From assembly GCA_016718315.1 (NCBI GenBank), contig JADKDV010000004.1:875222-939221 (forward strand): DNA of 64,000 nt, read 5' to 3'. Under the pieces are notes generated by a model that was not told the origin of the DNA, did not search any database, and was given only the letters and a program-made list of their open reading frames with translations. The first letter of the stretch is position 1. Every line of letters starts with the position of its first letter. The stretch is from Candidatus Obscuribacter sp. (GTDB lineage: Bacteria; Cyanobacteriota; Vampirovibrionia; Obscuribacterales; Obscuribacteraceae). Below, piece after piece: positions 33,497 to 42,019 of this stretch. The translations under genes and the position numbers were made by a program.

Positions 33497-36085
33497 TTGA
33501 AACCTATTCGCACAGTTGAAGTTACTCCCTTTTTGCCTCCTGAGTTGGAGTGCCTGCGGGAGCTGGCTTATAACCTAAAATGGACCTGGGACCACGAGAC
33601 GATCAAATTATTCCGCCGTCTGGATAGAGATCTCTGGGATTCCACCGGACACAATCCAGTACTTTTGCTTGGCACCATTAGTCAAGAGCGCCTCAATGAA
33701 GCAGCTAGCGACGAAGGCTTTGTTAATCAAGCCAACCGTATCTGCCAGAAGCACTACGAATACATGAAGGCTGAAGGCACCTGGTACGACAAGACTTTTA
33801 AAAAGCCCAAGTCAGAAGCTGGCACTGTAGCCTATTTCTCAGCTGAGTTTGGTCTCTCTGACGCATTGCCGATTTACTCTGGTGGTCTCGGCATCCTCGC
33901 CGGCGACCACGTCAAAGCCGCTTCCGAGCTAGGTTTGCCCCTGGTCGGTGTCGGTATCGTCTATCAGCAAGGTTATTTCCGTCAGTACCTCAATGCTGAT
34001 GGCTGGCAACAAGAACGCTATCCTATTAATGATTTTTACAATCTGCCGATTATTCCTGTAAAAGAAAAAGACGGCAGCCCGGTCCTGGTTTCAGTGGATT
34101 TTCCGGGTCGTAAACTATTTTTGCGTATCTGGAAGGCTCAAGTAGGTCGCGTGCCTCTATATCTACTTGATACCAATATCCCCGAAAACTCCAAAGTTGA
34201 TGAAGACATCACCGATGCTCTTTATAAAGCTGATAGAGAAATACGTATCCAGCAAGAAATCATCCTGGGCATAGGTGGTATGCGCGCCCTCAAAGCAGTC
34301 GGCATCGAGCCTACTGTCTGCCACATGAATGAAGGACACAGTGCCTTCCTAGGTCTGGAGCGCATCCGTATATTAATGGAAGAGCAAAAACTTACTTTTG
34401 CTGAAGCAAAAGAAGTGGCTGCTGCCGGTCAAATATTCACTACACACACTGCTGTGCCAGCTGGTATCGACAAGTTTGCACCAGAGTTAGTCGACAAATA
34501 TATGGCTGACTACTACCGCAGTGTCGGTCTGTCCCGCCGTGACTTTTTTGCCCTGGGTCGTATCAATCCTGATGATGAGACTGAGTTGTTTAGCATGGCC
34601 AATCTGGCTATCAATCTCTCCTCTCGCACCAATGCCGTGAGTAAGTTGCACGGTGTGGTATCACGCGAATTGTTTAAAGACAATTGGAAGAATGTCCCTG
34701 AGCATGAAGTGCCAATCAGCCACATCACAAATGGCGTGCACACTCGCTCATGGATCTCCAAAGAAATGGCTGATCTATTTGATCGCTATCTTGGACCCAA
34801 ATGGTCAGAAGACATCTCGGATCAAAACATCTGGAACCGCGTTGCTGATATCCCTGATAACGAGCTGTGGCGTATCCATGAGATGCGTCGTCAGAGACTG
34901 GTCAATTTTTGCCGCAAGAGACTGGCAAAACAAATGGAAGACCGCGGCGCTACATTGAGCGAACTCGATGAAGCCGCCTCAGTCCTCGATCCAGAAGTAT
35001 TGACCATCGGCTTTGCTCGTCGTATGGCGACATACAAACGAGCCACCTTGCTGCTCAAAGATCCTGAGCGTCTGGCTAAGATTTTGACCAACAAGCATCG
35101 TCCAGTGCAAATTATCATGGCTGGTAAAGCACACCCTGAGGATCAGCCTGCTAAAGAGCTTATCCGTCAGGTCATGCATTTCTGCCGTCGTGAAGACGTG
35201 CGCGCTCATTTTGTCTTCCTCGAAGATTACGATATGAACGTCGCTCGCTGGATGGTAGAAGGCGTGGATGTATGGCTCAATACACCGGTACGCTTTGCTG
35301 AAGCCTCTGGTACCAGCGGTATGAAAGTAGCGTTTAACGGTGGACTCAACCTCTCTATCCTTGATGGATGGTGGGACGAAGCCTACGAGCCACACCTCGG
35401 TTGGGCTATTGGCCGCGGCGAAGTATACGATGACACTGACTATCAAGCTGAAGTCGAATCCAACGCTTTGTATGATTTGCTTGAAAAAGAAATCGTGCCA
35501 GCCTTTTATACTCGCGACCAGGACCGTCCACCAAAAGCTTGGCTCAGCCGCATGAAAAAATCCATGCTCTCGCTCTGCCCAGTCTTTAACATCAACCGCA
35601 TGGTGCGTGAATATACAACTCAAATGTATATCCCCTCACTGAAGCGCTATGGTGAATTTTTGGCAGGCGGCGCTGCTAAAGCTAAGCAAATGTCCCACTG
35701 GAAGCAAGACCTCAAACAGAAGTGGTCAGGTCTGCGTATCGGTGCGGTAGAAGAGAGCACCGGCGATAGTATCAAGGTCGGCGATGATATGACTATCAAA
35801 GCCTGGATTGATTTGGGTGAGCTCACTGCCGAAGATGTCGTTGTCCAGATTTATCATGGACCAATCGACAACTGCGGCGATATCGCTGACGGTGTCGTTA
35901 TTGCTATGAAGCCACAAGCTGATAAGCAAGGCACACAGAGACTCTTTACCGGTCATGTGAGCTATAGCACCAGTGGTAGACACGGTTATACAGTGCGCAT
36001 ACTGCCTCATCACAAAGACACAGTATCGCCCTTTGATACACCGCTCATACTCTGGGCCAATCAGCCTCAAGGCGTTAAGGTCTAA
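33497..36085 (+). CDS. glgP: Alpha-glucan (glycogen) phosphorylase, DUF3417-type
   Basis: A PLP enzyme releasing glucose-1-phosphate from glycogen or maltodextrin. TTG 33497 is the start, with AGAGAGG 8 nt upstream; the protein has 862 residues. The N-terminal 100 residues are the DUF3417 domain found in this short phosphorylase subgroup (RELAYNLKWTWDHE). AYFSAEFGLSDALPIYSGGLG is typical of the catalytic domain, and EASGTSGMKVAFNGG contains the PLP lysine, Lys610. The last 110 residues form a beta domain. Early NVARWMVEGVDVWLNTP is also characteristic. It is monocistronic with its own leader and a strong terminator. Confidence 0.95.
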   Translation: MKPIRTVEVTPFLPPELECLRELAYNLKWTWDHETIKLFRRLDRDLWDSTGHNPVLLLGTISQERLNEAASDEGFVNQANRICQKHYEYMKAEGTWYDKTFKKPKSEAGTVAYFSAEFGLSDALPIYSGGLGILAGDHVKAASELGLPLVGVGIVYQQGYFRQYLNADGWQQERYPINDFYNLPIIPVKEKDGSPVLVSVDFPGRKLFLRIWKAQVGRVPLYLLDTNIPENSKVDEDITDALYKADREIRIQQEIILGIGGMRALKAVGIEPTVCHMNEGHSAFLGLERIRILMEEQKLTFAEAKEVAAAGQIFTTHTAVPAGIDKFAPELVDKYMADYYRSVGLSRRDFFALGRINPDDETELFSMANLAINLSSRTNAVSKLHGVVSRELFKDNWKNVPEHEVPISHITNGVHTRSWISKEMADLFDRYLGPKWSEDISDQNIWNRVADIPDNELWRIHEMRRQRLVNFCRKRLAKQMEDRGATLSELDEAASVLDPEVLTIGFARRMATYKRATLLLKDPERLAKILTNKHRPVQIIMAGKAHPEDQPAKELIRQVMHFCRREDVRAHFVFLEDYDMNVARWMVEGVDVWLNTPVRFAEASGTSGMKVAFNGGLNLSILDGWWDEAYEPHLGWAIGRGEVYDDTDYQAEVESNALYDLLEKEIVPAFYTRDQDRPPKAWLSRMKKSMLSLCPVFNINRMVREYTTQMYIPSLKRYGEFLAGGAAKAKQMSHWKQDLKQKWSGLRIGAVEESTGDSIKVGDDMTIKAWIDLGELTAEDVVVQIYHGPIDNCGDIADGVVIAMKPQADKQGTQRLFTGHVSYSTSGRHGYTVRILPHHKDTVSPFDTPLILWANQPQGVKV

Positions 36086-36118
36086 GAGTCAACGACTAGC
36101 GCTAAAGCGATTATAAAC

Positions 36119-36150
36119 AAAAATCCTCAGCAGCGATGTTGAGGATTTTT
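36119..36150. terminator. Bidirectional intrinsic terminator after glgP
   Basis: A 14-bp stem with one G-T pair (36119-36132 with 36137-36150) and a GCGA loop has AAAAA on the left and TTTTT on the right. It can serve both glgP and the convergent small gene. Confidence 0.85.
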
Positions 36151-36192
36151 GTTAGTCAATTATCGGTGCAAAAAATTTATTGATGCAAAAAA

Positions 36193-36552
36193 TTATTCGG
36201 TTTTGTCTGGAAATGGAGGCACATCTTTGACCTCACCAGGTTTAAGACCGCCCAGGTGTTTTAAGATTTTGGCATAGTCGCGATCGTTTGTTTTGTAAGT
36301 AAACATAGCGCTAATGGGATCACCATAGGCATCGCTACGCAGGCTGAGAGTGATACCACCATCTTTTTCTAGCCAGGCCTCTCCAATAGATTGGACTTTT
36401 GTCTTGTCGCTATTTATATTGCCATTATTCATATTGTTACCCCTGTCTCCACTCATGGTGTAACTTTCCTCTTGCAGTCTCAACTCACTTAGATGCATTG
36501 ATTTGATGGGCACTACCTGGGCTAGCTCTTTTTGTTCAACCGAAAAGTCCAT
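36193..36552 (-). CDS. Small hydrophilic protein of unknown function
   Basis: The protein has 119 residues, with no signal peptide. The N-terminus is helical and acidic, followed by an Asn/Gly/Met-rich loop (residues about 36-50). A compact beta-rich part (IGEAWLEKDGGITLSLRSD and onward to FTYKTNDRDYAKIL) ends the protein before a proline-rich tail. No family is recognised. It is downstream of, or next to, the metallopeptidase gene on the same strand, 88 nt away, so cotranscription with it is possible. Confidence 0.55.
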   Translation of the reverse strand: MDFSVEQKELAQVVPIKSMHLSELRLQEESYTMSGDRGNNMNNGNINSDKTKVQSIGEAWLEKDGGITLSLRSDAYGDPISAMFTYKTNDRDYAKILKHLGGLKPGEVKDVPPFPDKTE

Positions 36553-36639
36553 TATATTCGCCTCTTTGACATATTTATCGCTATCGTACTTGAGTGGCTA
36601 TTTGTTTGTTTGGTATCTATACAGGGTCTCTGACTTGGT

Positions 36640-38472
36640 TTAGGCTGGTCTTACCTGGGCCAGTCTGCGTCTCATCAGTGCTGCCGTTGCCGGGAAGTCT
36701 CTCAGTATTTCTTCTGTATGATGCGGATTGGCAGAGGCACCTTGCAGGGCGGCGTAAACTTCGGCAGCGGTTTCTTGCCGACCAGCGTTGTTTGATTGCA
36801 GTAAGTAGCGATGTTCGCGTCTTTGTGCTTCGTTAAAGCGGTCGGTGTCTTCTTTGTATGCTCTTTTAAATTCATCGCTACTGGAGAAGCGGTCAAGAGC
36901 CCAGTCCATGGCATGACCGGCTTCGTGACGGACTACTCCGTCGATGCGTTCAGATGGTCCAGATCTGGTGCTTTCTGCCACCACAATTTGTTTGGTCCCG
37001 GACATATAGGCACCGTCTGCATCGTCCCATGTCCGACCCTCCGGCCAGCCGCGCGGTTGCACATCTCTGAGAGATGGATCGACGTCCGATACCCTGCCGC
37101 CCAGGGCAAAGCGATTACCTTGAGTGGCGAGTAGTTGGCGATGAGCTTCGGGTAGTTGTCTGATTTGATCCCATGCGCGTTGTTGAAACTCCTGCGAGCC
37201 ACCAAATACTTCAGCTTTTAGTCCAACAGAATCAGTAAAGACAATTTTGCCTTCAGCACTGACATCGCGACTATAGTTTTGCGTGCCATCAGCAAAGCGG
37301 TAGCGCTCGCCGTAGGCACCACTCTCACCTTGAGTGCGAGTGTAGCCGACGCCATCTTGTCTTTGATAGTTGATATTGCCGCGGCCATCATCTGTGCGTG
37401 TGTACTGTTGTTCTGCTCTTGGTCCCTGTCCGACTTCAGAGTAGCCGCCATTCTGGTCATATTGTCTCTGTACTCTGACTTCACCTTGTGGCGTTGTTTC
37501 GACTCTTGATTCGCTGACTATGCGTCCGTCTCTGGTGGTGGTTTCCTGTCTGTGATTTTGATCGCGCTGGACAAAGTCTGTGCGTGACCCGTCTTGGTTT
37601 ATCGACCAGCCGTTGGCTGAGCCGTCGTTGTTTTGTCTTTCGTGGGAGCGTTGTCTGCCTTGAGGGTCAAATCTATCTGTAGTGGTGCCAGTTTGATCGC
37701 GGTTTTTGTCGGTGACATTGCCCTGTGCGTCTCTTGCACGGCTGCGCTCGCCTGTGACGCGGCCTTCTCTATCAAAGCTTGATTCGTTAAAGTTGCCTTG
37801 CGCATCGGTTTCACGACGAGCTGTGGTGCGCCCTTCGCTTCTTGTGGTCTCGGTATAGCTGCCTGGTGCAGTGCGACTGTTTTGACGGATTGATACTGAG
37901 CCGTCTGGGTTGAGACTAAATTGATCGCCCTGTCTATAGGATCCTTGACCAGACTCTCGGTTGATACGGCGAGCGTTGCGAGCAGCCTCTTCGTGATCCA
38001 TGCCCATACGGCGCAAAGCTTGATAGGGACCTTCGCCGCGCTGTAGTCCGGGTGCGTAGTTGCGGCTGTTCTCACCAGCACCAGGTGCTCTGTCTGCTGG
38101 TCCAGATTCTGGTCTAGTCTCAGCCTGAGGCACAGTCATATCGGGATTGAGCCTGGTGATTGGCTCCGGGCGTCTGGGCTCGCGGACTTCTGTGCGGCTG
38201 GCTACGTTTGATAGTCTTTGTGCATCTTGAGTCAGAGCCCGCTCGCTTTTTTGCGGACCAAAGTCGATATTTACTTCTTGCAGATGCTCACTAGAGCCCG
38301 CTTTTACAAAGCCAGACCAGTAGCTGCGCTCTTTGGCAATGTCTTTTGACGATTCTGGTTGCGCGGATTGCAAAAGGTTTTCGGCAGCCTGCCTCGATTG
38401 AGACTCAGGCTTGTCGGTGAGGGCACGCCCATCTGTGGGTGCCTGTATGTTTGTTGCCTCTGGTTGAGCCAT
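36640..38472 (-). CDS. YD-repeat-like protein with C-terminal zinc metallopeptidase
   Basis: GGAGG 8 nt before ATG 38472 sets the start; 610 residues, no signal peptide or membrane segment. Residues 1-130 are Pro/Glu/Gln-rich and disordered. About 190-410 carry degenerate repeats of the RHS/YD kind, with ETDAQGNFNESSFDREGRVT, RFDPQGRQRSHE and RYRFADGTQNYSRD as examples. Residues about 430-610 hold the zinc site VVRHEAGHAMDW (His516, Glu517, His520) with a downstream ETAAEVYAAL glutamate (Glu567 or Glu571) as third ligand. That arrangement is like ATLF (anthrax lethal factor-type) peptidases. A toxin or effector role is inferred from this architecture only. No immunity gene is recognised. Confidence 0.75.
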   Translation of the reverse strand: MAQPEATNIQAPTDGRALTDKPESQSRQAAENLLQSAQPESSKDIAKERSYWSGFVKAGSSEHLQEVNIDFGPQKSERALTQDAQRLSNVASRTEVREPRRPEPITRLNPDMTVPQAETRPESGPADRAPGAGENSRNYAPGLQRGEGPYQALRRMGMDHEEAARNARRINRESGQGSYRQGDQFSLNPDGSVSIRQNSRTAPGSYTETTRSEGRTTARRETDAQGNFNESSFDREGRVTGERSRARDAQGNVTDKNRDQTGTTTDRFDPQGRQRSHERQNNDGSANGWSINQDGSRTDFVQRDQNHRQETTTRDGRIVSESRVETTPQGEVRVQRQYDQNGGYSEVGQGPRAEQQYTRTDDGRGNINYQRQDGVGYTRTQGESGAYGERYRFADGTQNYSRDVSAEGKIVFTDSVGLKAEVFGGSQEFQQRAWDQIRQLPEAHRQLLATQGNRFALGGRVSDVDPSLRDVQPRGWPEGRTWDDADGAYMSGTKQIVVAESTRSGPSERIDGVVRHEAGHAMDWALDRFSSSDEFKRAYKEDTDRFNEAQRREHRYLLQSNNAGRQETAAEVYAALQGASANPHHTEEILRDFPATAALMRRRLAQVRPA

Positions 38473-38613
38473 GGGTTAAACCTCCAGAGCTGTCATTGCA
38501 GGGGGGGGAGCAATGGGCTCTCAATAAGAAAATGGAGTCAGACTGTGCGGTGGTGAGTAACGAGCGACATTACAACCAAGTTGTTACTAACCTGTAACTG
38601 CCATTTTTTGCAG

Positions 38614-38640
38614 CAAAAAAAGGGTAGCCAGTGGCTACCC
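38614..38640 (-). terminator. Intrinsic terminator of the minus-strand gene upstream
   Basis: Read on the minus strand, an 8-bp perfect stem (GGGTAGCC with GGCTACCC, 38622-38640) is followed by seven T (complement of 38615-38621). It ends the transcript of the gene at 38682-39365 and separates it from the metallopeptidase gene. Confidence 0.85.
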
Positions 38641-38681
38641 TCTCTACATAGATGCTTTTGTTCTTAGCTGACTGGTCTGGT

Positions 38682-39365
38682 TTAACCCAGAGCCTGCCAG
38701 ATATGCACACAGAGATTGAGGAAGGCAAAACTATCCAGTACTGAGCAGCAGTGGTTATCTGCGCTTTCTTTTTCACTTGCGCTCAGGCTTTGATTTTGAC
38801 CGTCGTCCTGGACTAGATCAAAACTGCTTTTCATCACGACCTTATTAGTGGATGTGATTCTGACTTCGCATGACAGTGCGCTATCAGCGCAAACGCGGCT
38901 AAATATCAGCTCTCCGCGCCAGAAGCTAATTTTGATATCGACTTCTTTGATAAGAGTGGAGAGGGCTTCAGCCACTTCAACTTTTTCTTCCGGCAAAAAG
39001 TAAGTGAGCAGTTCGGCGATATATTCTGCCTTGGGATTTTTTTCGGTCATTTCCATGACGATTGCTTCCAGCGCTAGCTGGATATGCTCGACATGATTCA
39101 TTGCGTCCAGTCTCTCAGTGAGGATCTGGCGGGTCTTGTTACGTGCCTCGGATGCCTTACGGTCACGCACTACCCGGCGCACATCTACTCCAGAGATGCG
39201 CGGCACCTGTTTGACTATTTGGGTGGTAGCCTCATCGACCGGTGCGCTAAAGTCACTCTGCAAAGCGTCAACAAATTGCGACGCCTCTAGCGGCTGGACA
39301 GACTGGACAGGCTCTAATACTGCCGGAGTATTTGTTGCGGCAGTGGTCGCCAGATCGTTTGACAT
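38682..39365 (-). CDS. Cytoplasmic protein of unknown function
   Basis: The protein has 227 residues, no signal peptide or membrane helix. The first 45 residues are Ala/Pro/Val-rich. Residues about 55-135 are helical and charged (VVRDRKASEARNKTRQILTE, LALEAIVMEMTEKNPKAEYI). A beta-strand part follows (IKISFWRGELIFSRVCADSA) that contains three of the six cysteines. I recognise no family. It is single, with its own terminator and about 140 bp of upstream spacer. Confidence 0.6.
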   Translation of the reverse strand: MSNDLATTAATNTPAVLEPVQSVQPLEASQFVDALQSDFSAPVDEATTQIVKQVPRISGVDVRRVVRDRKASEARNKTRQILTERLDAMNHVEHIQLALEAIVMEMTEKNPKAEYIAELLTYFLPEEKVEVAEALSTLIKEVDIKISFWRGELIFSRVCADSALSCEVRITSTNKVVMKSSFDLVQDDGQNQSLSASEKESADNHCCSVLDSFAFLNLCVHIWQALG

Positions 39366-39507
39366 AAGTTTGCTCTCCAGTGCCTACAGTGCTAAATACC
39401 GGCCGGCACAATGTTACCAACGCTTTTTAAGGATAGCCAATCAAATGTAATGGACTTGTGAAATTGCCCTCGTCCGAATATGTGATTGCTCTCAGAAAAG
39501 CGCTTGA

Positions 39508-41115
39508 CTACTCGACCTTGAGCTTTCCGGCACCTATCGATGTGACCAGTTTGGGTGGCTCCTGGCTCATTCCATCGAGGAAGTTGATTTTTCTCTTGGT
39601 GTCAGGGTCCATCAAGCTGAAATAAACTGAATATTCACCAGGCTTGAGTGACTTGGTTGGTTTCAGTTCGCCTTCCCAGGTGATGGGCTTGCCTGAGGTC
39701 CATTTATTGGTGGGTACACCAGGTGTGTGCCAAAAAGCCAGAGCGGTTTTGCCATTGGCATTTTTTAGCTCCACCATGAGGCGGTAGCTCGACGCTACAT
39801 CTTTATCAAGCTCACGCACCGGACGCATGGCAGTTGCTGCACCGATATTGGCAAAAGTAAAAGATACCTTGATTGGTTCACCGGCTTTGATGCCTTCTGG
39901 CAAAGTCACCTTTTGCGAGATCAATTGATAGCCTAAATGCTCTCTGAGATCTTTGATTGCCAGTTTGACTGCTTCGTCCTGACTATCAAAAAACTGAGAG
40001 GGGATTTCGATAAAGCTAGCACCATCATCAAAGGCGATTTTGCCGATTTTGGTCAGCTCGGCTGCCTGCATTTTGTCTGTCAATTTATAGCCAGTCAAGG
40101 TGTCTGGTTTAAATTTGAGCATGACGCGATATTGATCAAAGCCGTGTTTGGCGTCGTTCACATTCATGCGAGAGAGATAGACGCGTTGACCATAGCGGTA
40201 AACCAGATAGTCTGAGATCTCGTCGAGACTGTCTTGTCCAGCCCGGTTTGGTGTGGGCGGGTCGATATTAAAATTGAGTCTCTGGGTGGGAAATGCTTTG
40301 GGAAATAGTTCGGCAACGTACTTCCAGTGCTCCACCAGTTGTCTCTGACTCATGCCATGATCTTTGGTCAGTGTGGTTTCGAGTGCCTTGTAGTTTTCTT
40401 TGTTGATGGGCACGTTCAATTCTGGTACCACCAGAGTGCCGCCCTCTACGCCACCACCGGTGATGCCGATGCTATGGATGGCTGGGTTTTTGTCGTAGCG
40501 AGCACCGAGATCTTGGACAAAGTTGGACCACTTAGCCAGATAGGTAGAGTCCCAAAAGATGGGCATTTTGTGGTCTTTGCCAGCCGGGTCTTTAAAGCTC
40601 AAAGTTTTGACATCAGACTCGATTACCCAGTCGGGTGTATCCGACATGCTCTCTAAATCTGAGCCAGCTGTGGAGATGCGCAGTATGACGCTCTTGTCAT
40701 GCTCTTTAGCCAGTTTGAGCAGATTGTCAATTTTGGACCATTCATATTTGTCTTCCTGGGGGTTGACATCTTTCCAGGTAAAAGTAGCGGAGATTCCGTT
40801 CACTTCTTGTTTGTCAAGGAGCTTGGAGACCAGCTCGGTGTTGTCAAAATCTTTGCGACTGACTGTTGCAAATAGACCGATTTCTCTGTTGGCGACTGCT
40901 TTGGCGCCTTCAACAACAACTTTTTTAAAGCCTTTCTTTTTGATTGCTCTATCTTGATTTTTGTTGAGGGTGTAATTTTTTTGTGGCAGAGGGTTCAAAT
41001 ACTTAACCCATTCTTTGGGTTGCGGCTTAGCCAGCACAGGGCTTGCCCCGTGGCAGATGCCAACAACAAAAGAGATTGCCAAGACACCTGAAAGATAACT
41101 TACTGGTCGTTTCAT
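39508..41115 (-). CDS. Exported TIM-barrel glycoside hydrolase-like protein with DUF4832-type C-terminus
   Basis: From ATG 41115 it has 535 residues; ATG 41157 would prepend 14 non-signal-like residues and overlap the divergent gene. A signal peptide (KRPVSYLSGVL to ASPVLA) is visible. Residues about 70-370 look like a (beta/alpha)8 barrel of the GH42/GH35 kind: ATFTWKDVNPQEDKYEWSKI, SVILRISTAGSD, HSIGITGGGVEGG and DDGASFIEIPSQFF. The last 150 residues are beta-rich and similar to DUF4832. The usual catalytic acid Asn-Glu is not evident; HSIGITGGGVEGG occupies that strand with Glu, so activity is uncertain. A carbohydrate target is inferred. Confidence 0.65.
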   Translation of the reverse strand: MKRPVSYLSGVLAISFVVGICHGASPVLAKPQPKEWVKYLNPLPQKNYTLNKNQDRAIKKKGFKKVVVEGAKAVANREIGLFATVSRKDFDNTELVSKLLDKQEVNGISATFTWKDVNPQEDKYEWSKIDNLLKLAKEHDKSVILRISTAGSDLESMSDTPDWVIESDVKTLSFKDPAGKDHKMPIFWDSTYLAKWSNFVQDLGARYDKNPAIHSIGITGGGVEGGTLVVPELNVPINKENYKALETTLTKDHGMSQRQLVEHWKYVAELFPKAFPTQRLNFNIDPPTPNRAGQDSLDEISDYLVYRYGQRVYLSRMNVNDAKHGFDQYRVMLKFKPDTLTGYKLTDKMQAAELTKIGKIAFDDGASFIEIPSQFFDSQDEAVKLAIKDLREHLGYQLISQKVTLPEGIKAGEPIKVSFTFANIGAATAMRPVRELDKDVASSYRLMVELKNANGKTALAFWHTPGVPTNKWTSGKPITWEGELKPTKSLKPGEYSVYFSLMDPDTKRKINFLDGMSQEPPKLVTSIGAGKLKVE

Positions 41116-41195
41116 CGTGATTGAACCTGAGCCCGGGTGTGGATAATAAGTAGGCATTGATTGTACTAGTCGTTGGCGAAGCGGAGAAGAGCGTT

Positions 41196-41924
41196 TTGAA
41201 TCTTACCTTCTTGGGACATAGCGCCTTTCAAATTGAAATTGGCGATTTGTGTATTTACACAGATCCTTACTTACAGCCCCCAGTGGACATTTCTCGCCTG
41301 CCCAAAGCTGATCTGGTTTTGTACAGTGTGGGTCATTTTGACCATGGTGCATTGATGGCAAAAGACCTTTACGAAAGATGGAATTGCCATTTTGCCGGTC
41401 CCAAAGCTTTGATGCAGTGGATGCATAAGCGCCGCAAAATCCCACTGAGCCATTTGCATCCCATTGGTCACAACGAGACCATAAATTTTAAAGGGCTAGA
41501 AATCACCGCAGTACCAGCTCATCGCCCTCTAAGCCGTCTTGGCAAGACAATTATGACTTTGTTCTCGCGCAGCCGGGCGCCGGGCAAGCCAGTCAATGGC
41601 TATTATTTTGCCGGTTTTTATCATGGCGGCGCCACCAAATACAGTCCTGTAATCGCCCAGGCTCTGCGCGGTAAGCCGGTCCACACCGCACTTTTGCCCA
41701 TTGGTGGCAAATATGCCACTGCCAGTCCTCAAGAAGCTCTACAAATTGCCGAGGAGCTCTCGGCGCGCCGCCTGGTGCCGATGCACTGGCAACCGCTCAA
41801 AGAGCAGGTGTTTTTTCGCTACCAGTCGTCAGATTTAGTCAAACTGGCTAAGTCCTCTGGCTCAAAAGTGGACATCAAAGCACTTGCCATCGGAGAGCTA
41901 TTGGAGCCTGAGCAAGTAGTTTGA
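41196..41924 (+). CDS. MBL-fold metallo-hydrolase with altered metal motif
   Basis: TTG 41196, preceded by GGAG, gives the family-typical start LNLTFLGHSAFQIE and 242 residues; TTG 41157 is the longest option. The fold markers are TDPYLQPP, VLYSVGHFDHG, a late GGKYATASPQEAL and VPMHWQP. In the UPF0173/UlaG-like lactonase group the second motif is THxHxDH. Here it reads SVGHFDH, so the first His is missing while the second His, Asp and third His remain. His in VPAHRPL and in MHW are present. Substrate unknown; mononuclear or weak metal binding is possible. Confidence 0.75.
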   Translation: MNLTFLGHSAFQIEIGDLCIYTDPYLQPPVDISRLPKADLVLYSVGHFDHGALMAKDLYERWNCHFAGPKALMQWMHKRRKIPLSHLHPIGHNETINFKGLEITAVPAHRPLSRLGKTIMTLFSRSRAPGKPVNGYYFAGFYHGGATKYSPVIAQALRGKPVHTALLPIGGKYATASPQEALQIAEELSARRLVPMHWQPLKEQVFFRYQSSDLVKLAKSSGSKVDIKALAIGELLEPEQVV

Positions 41925-42019
41925 TGGCAAGTGCTCTAGAATTTTTGGGGAGCGGGTAAATAGAAATAGAAGTGGCCTGTTAAGACCGCTGGCCCTTGTT
42001 GAGGATTTTAGAGTACAGG

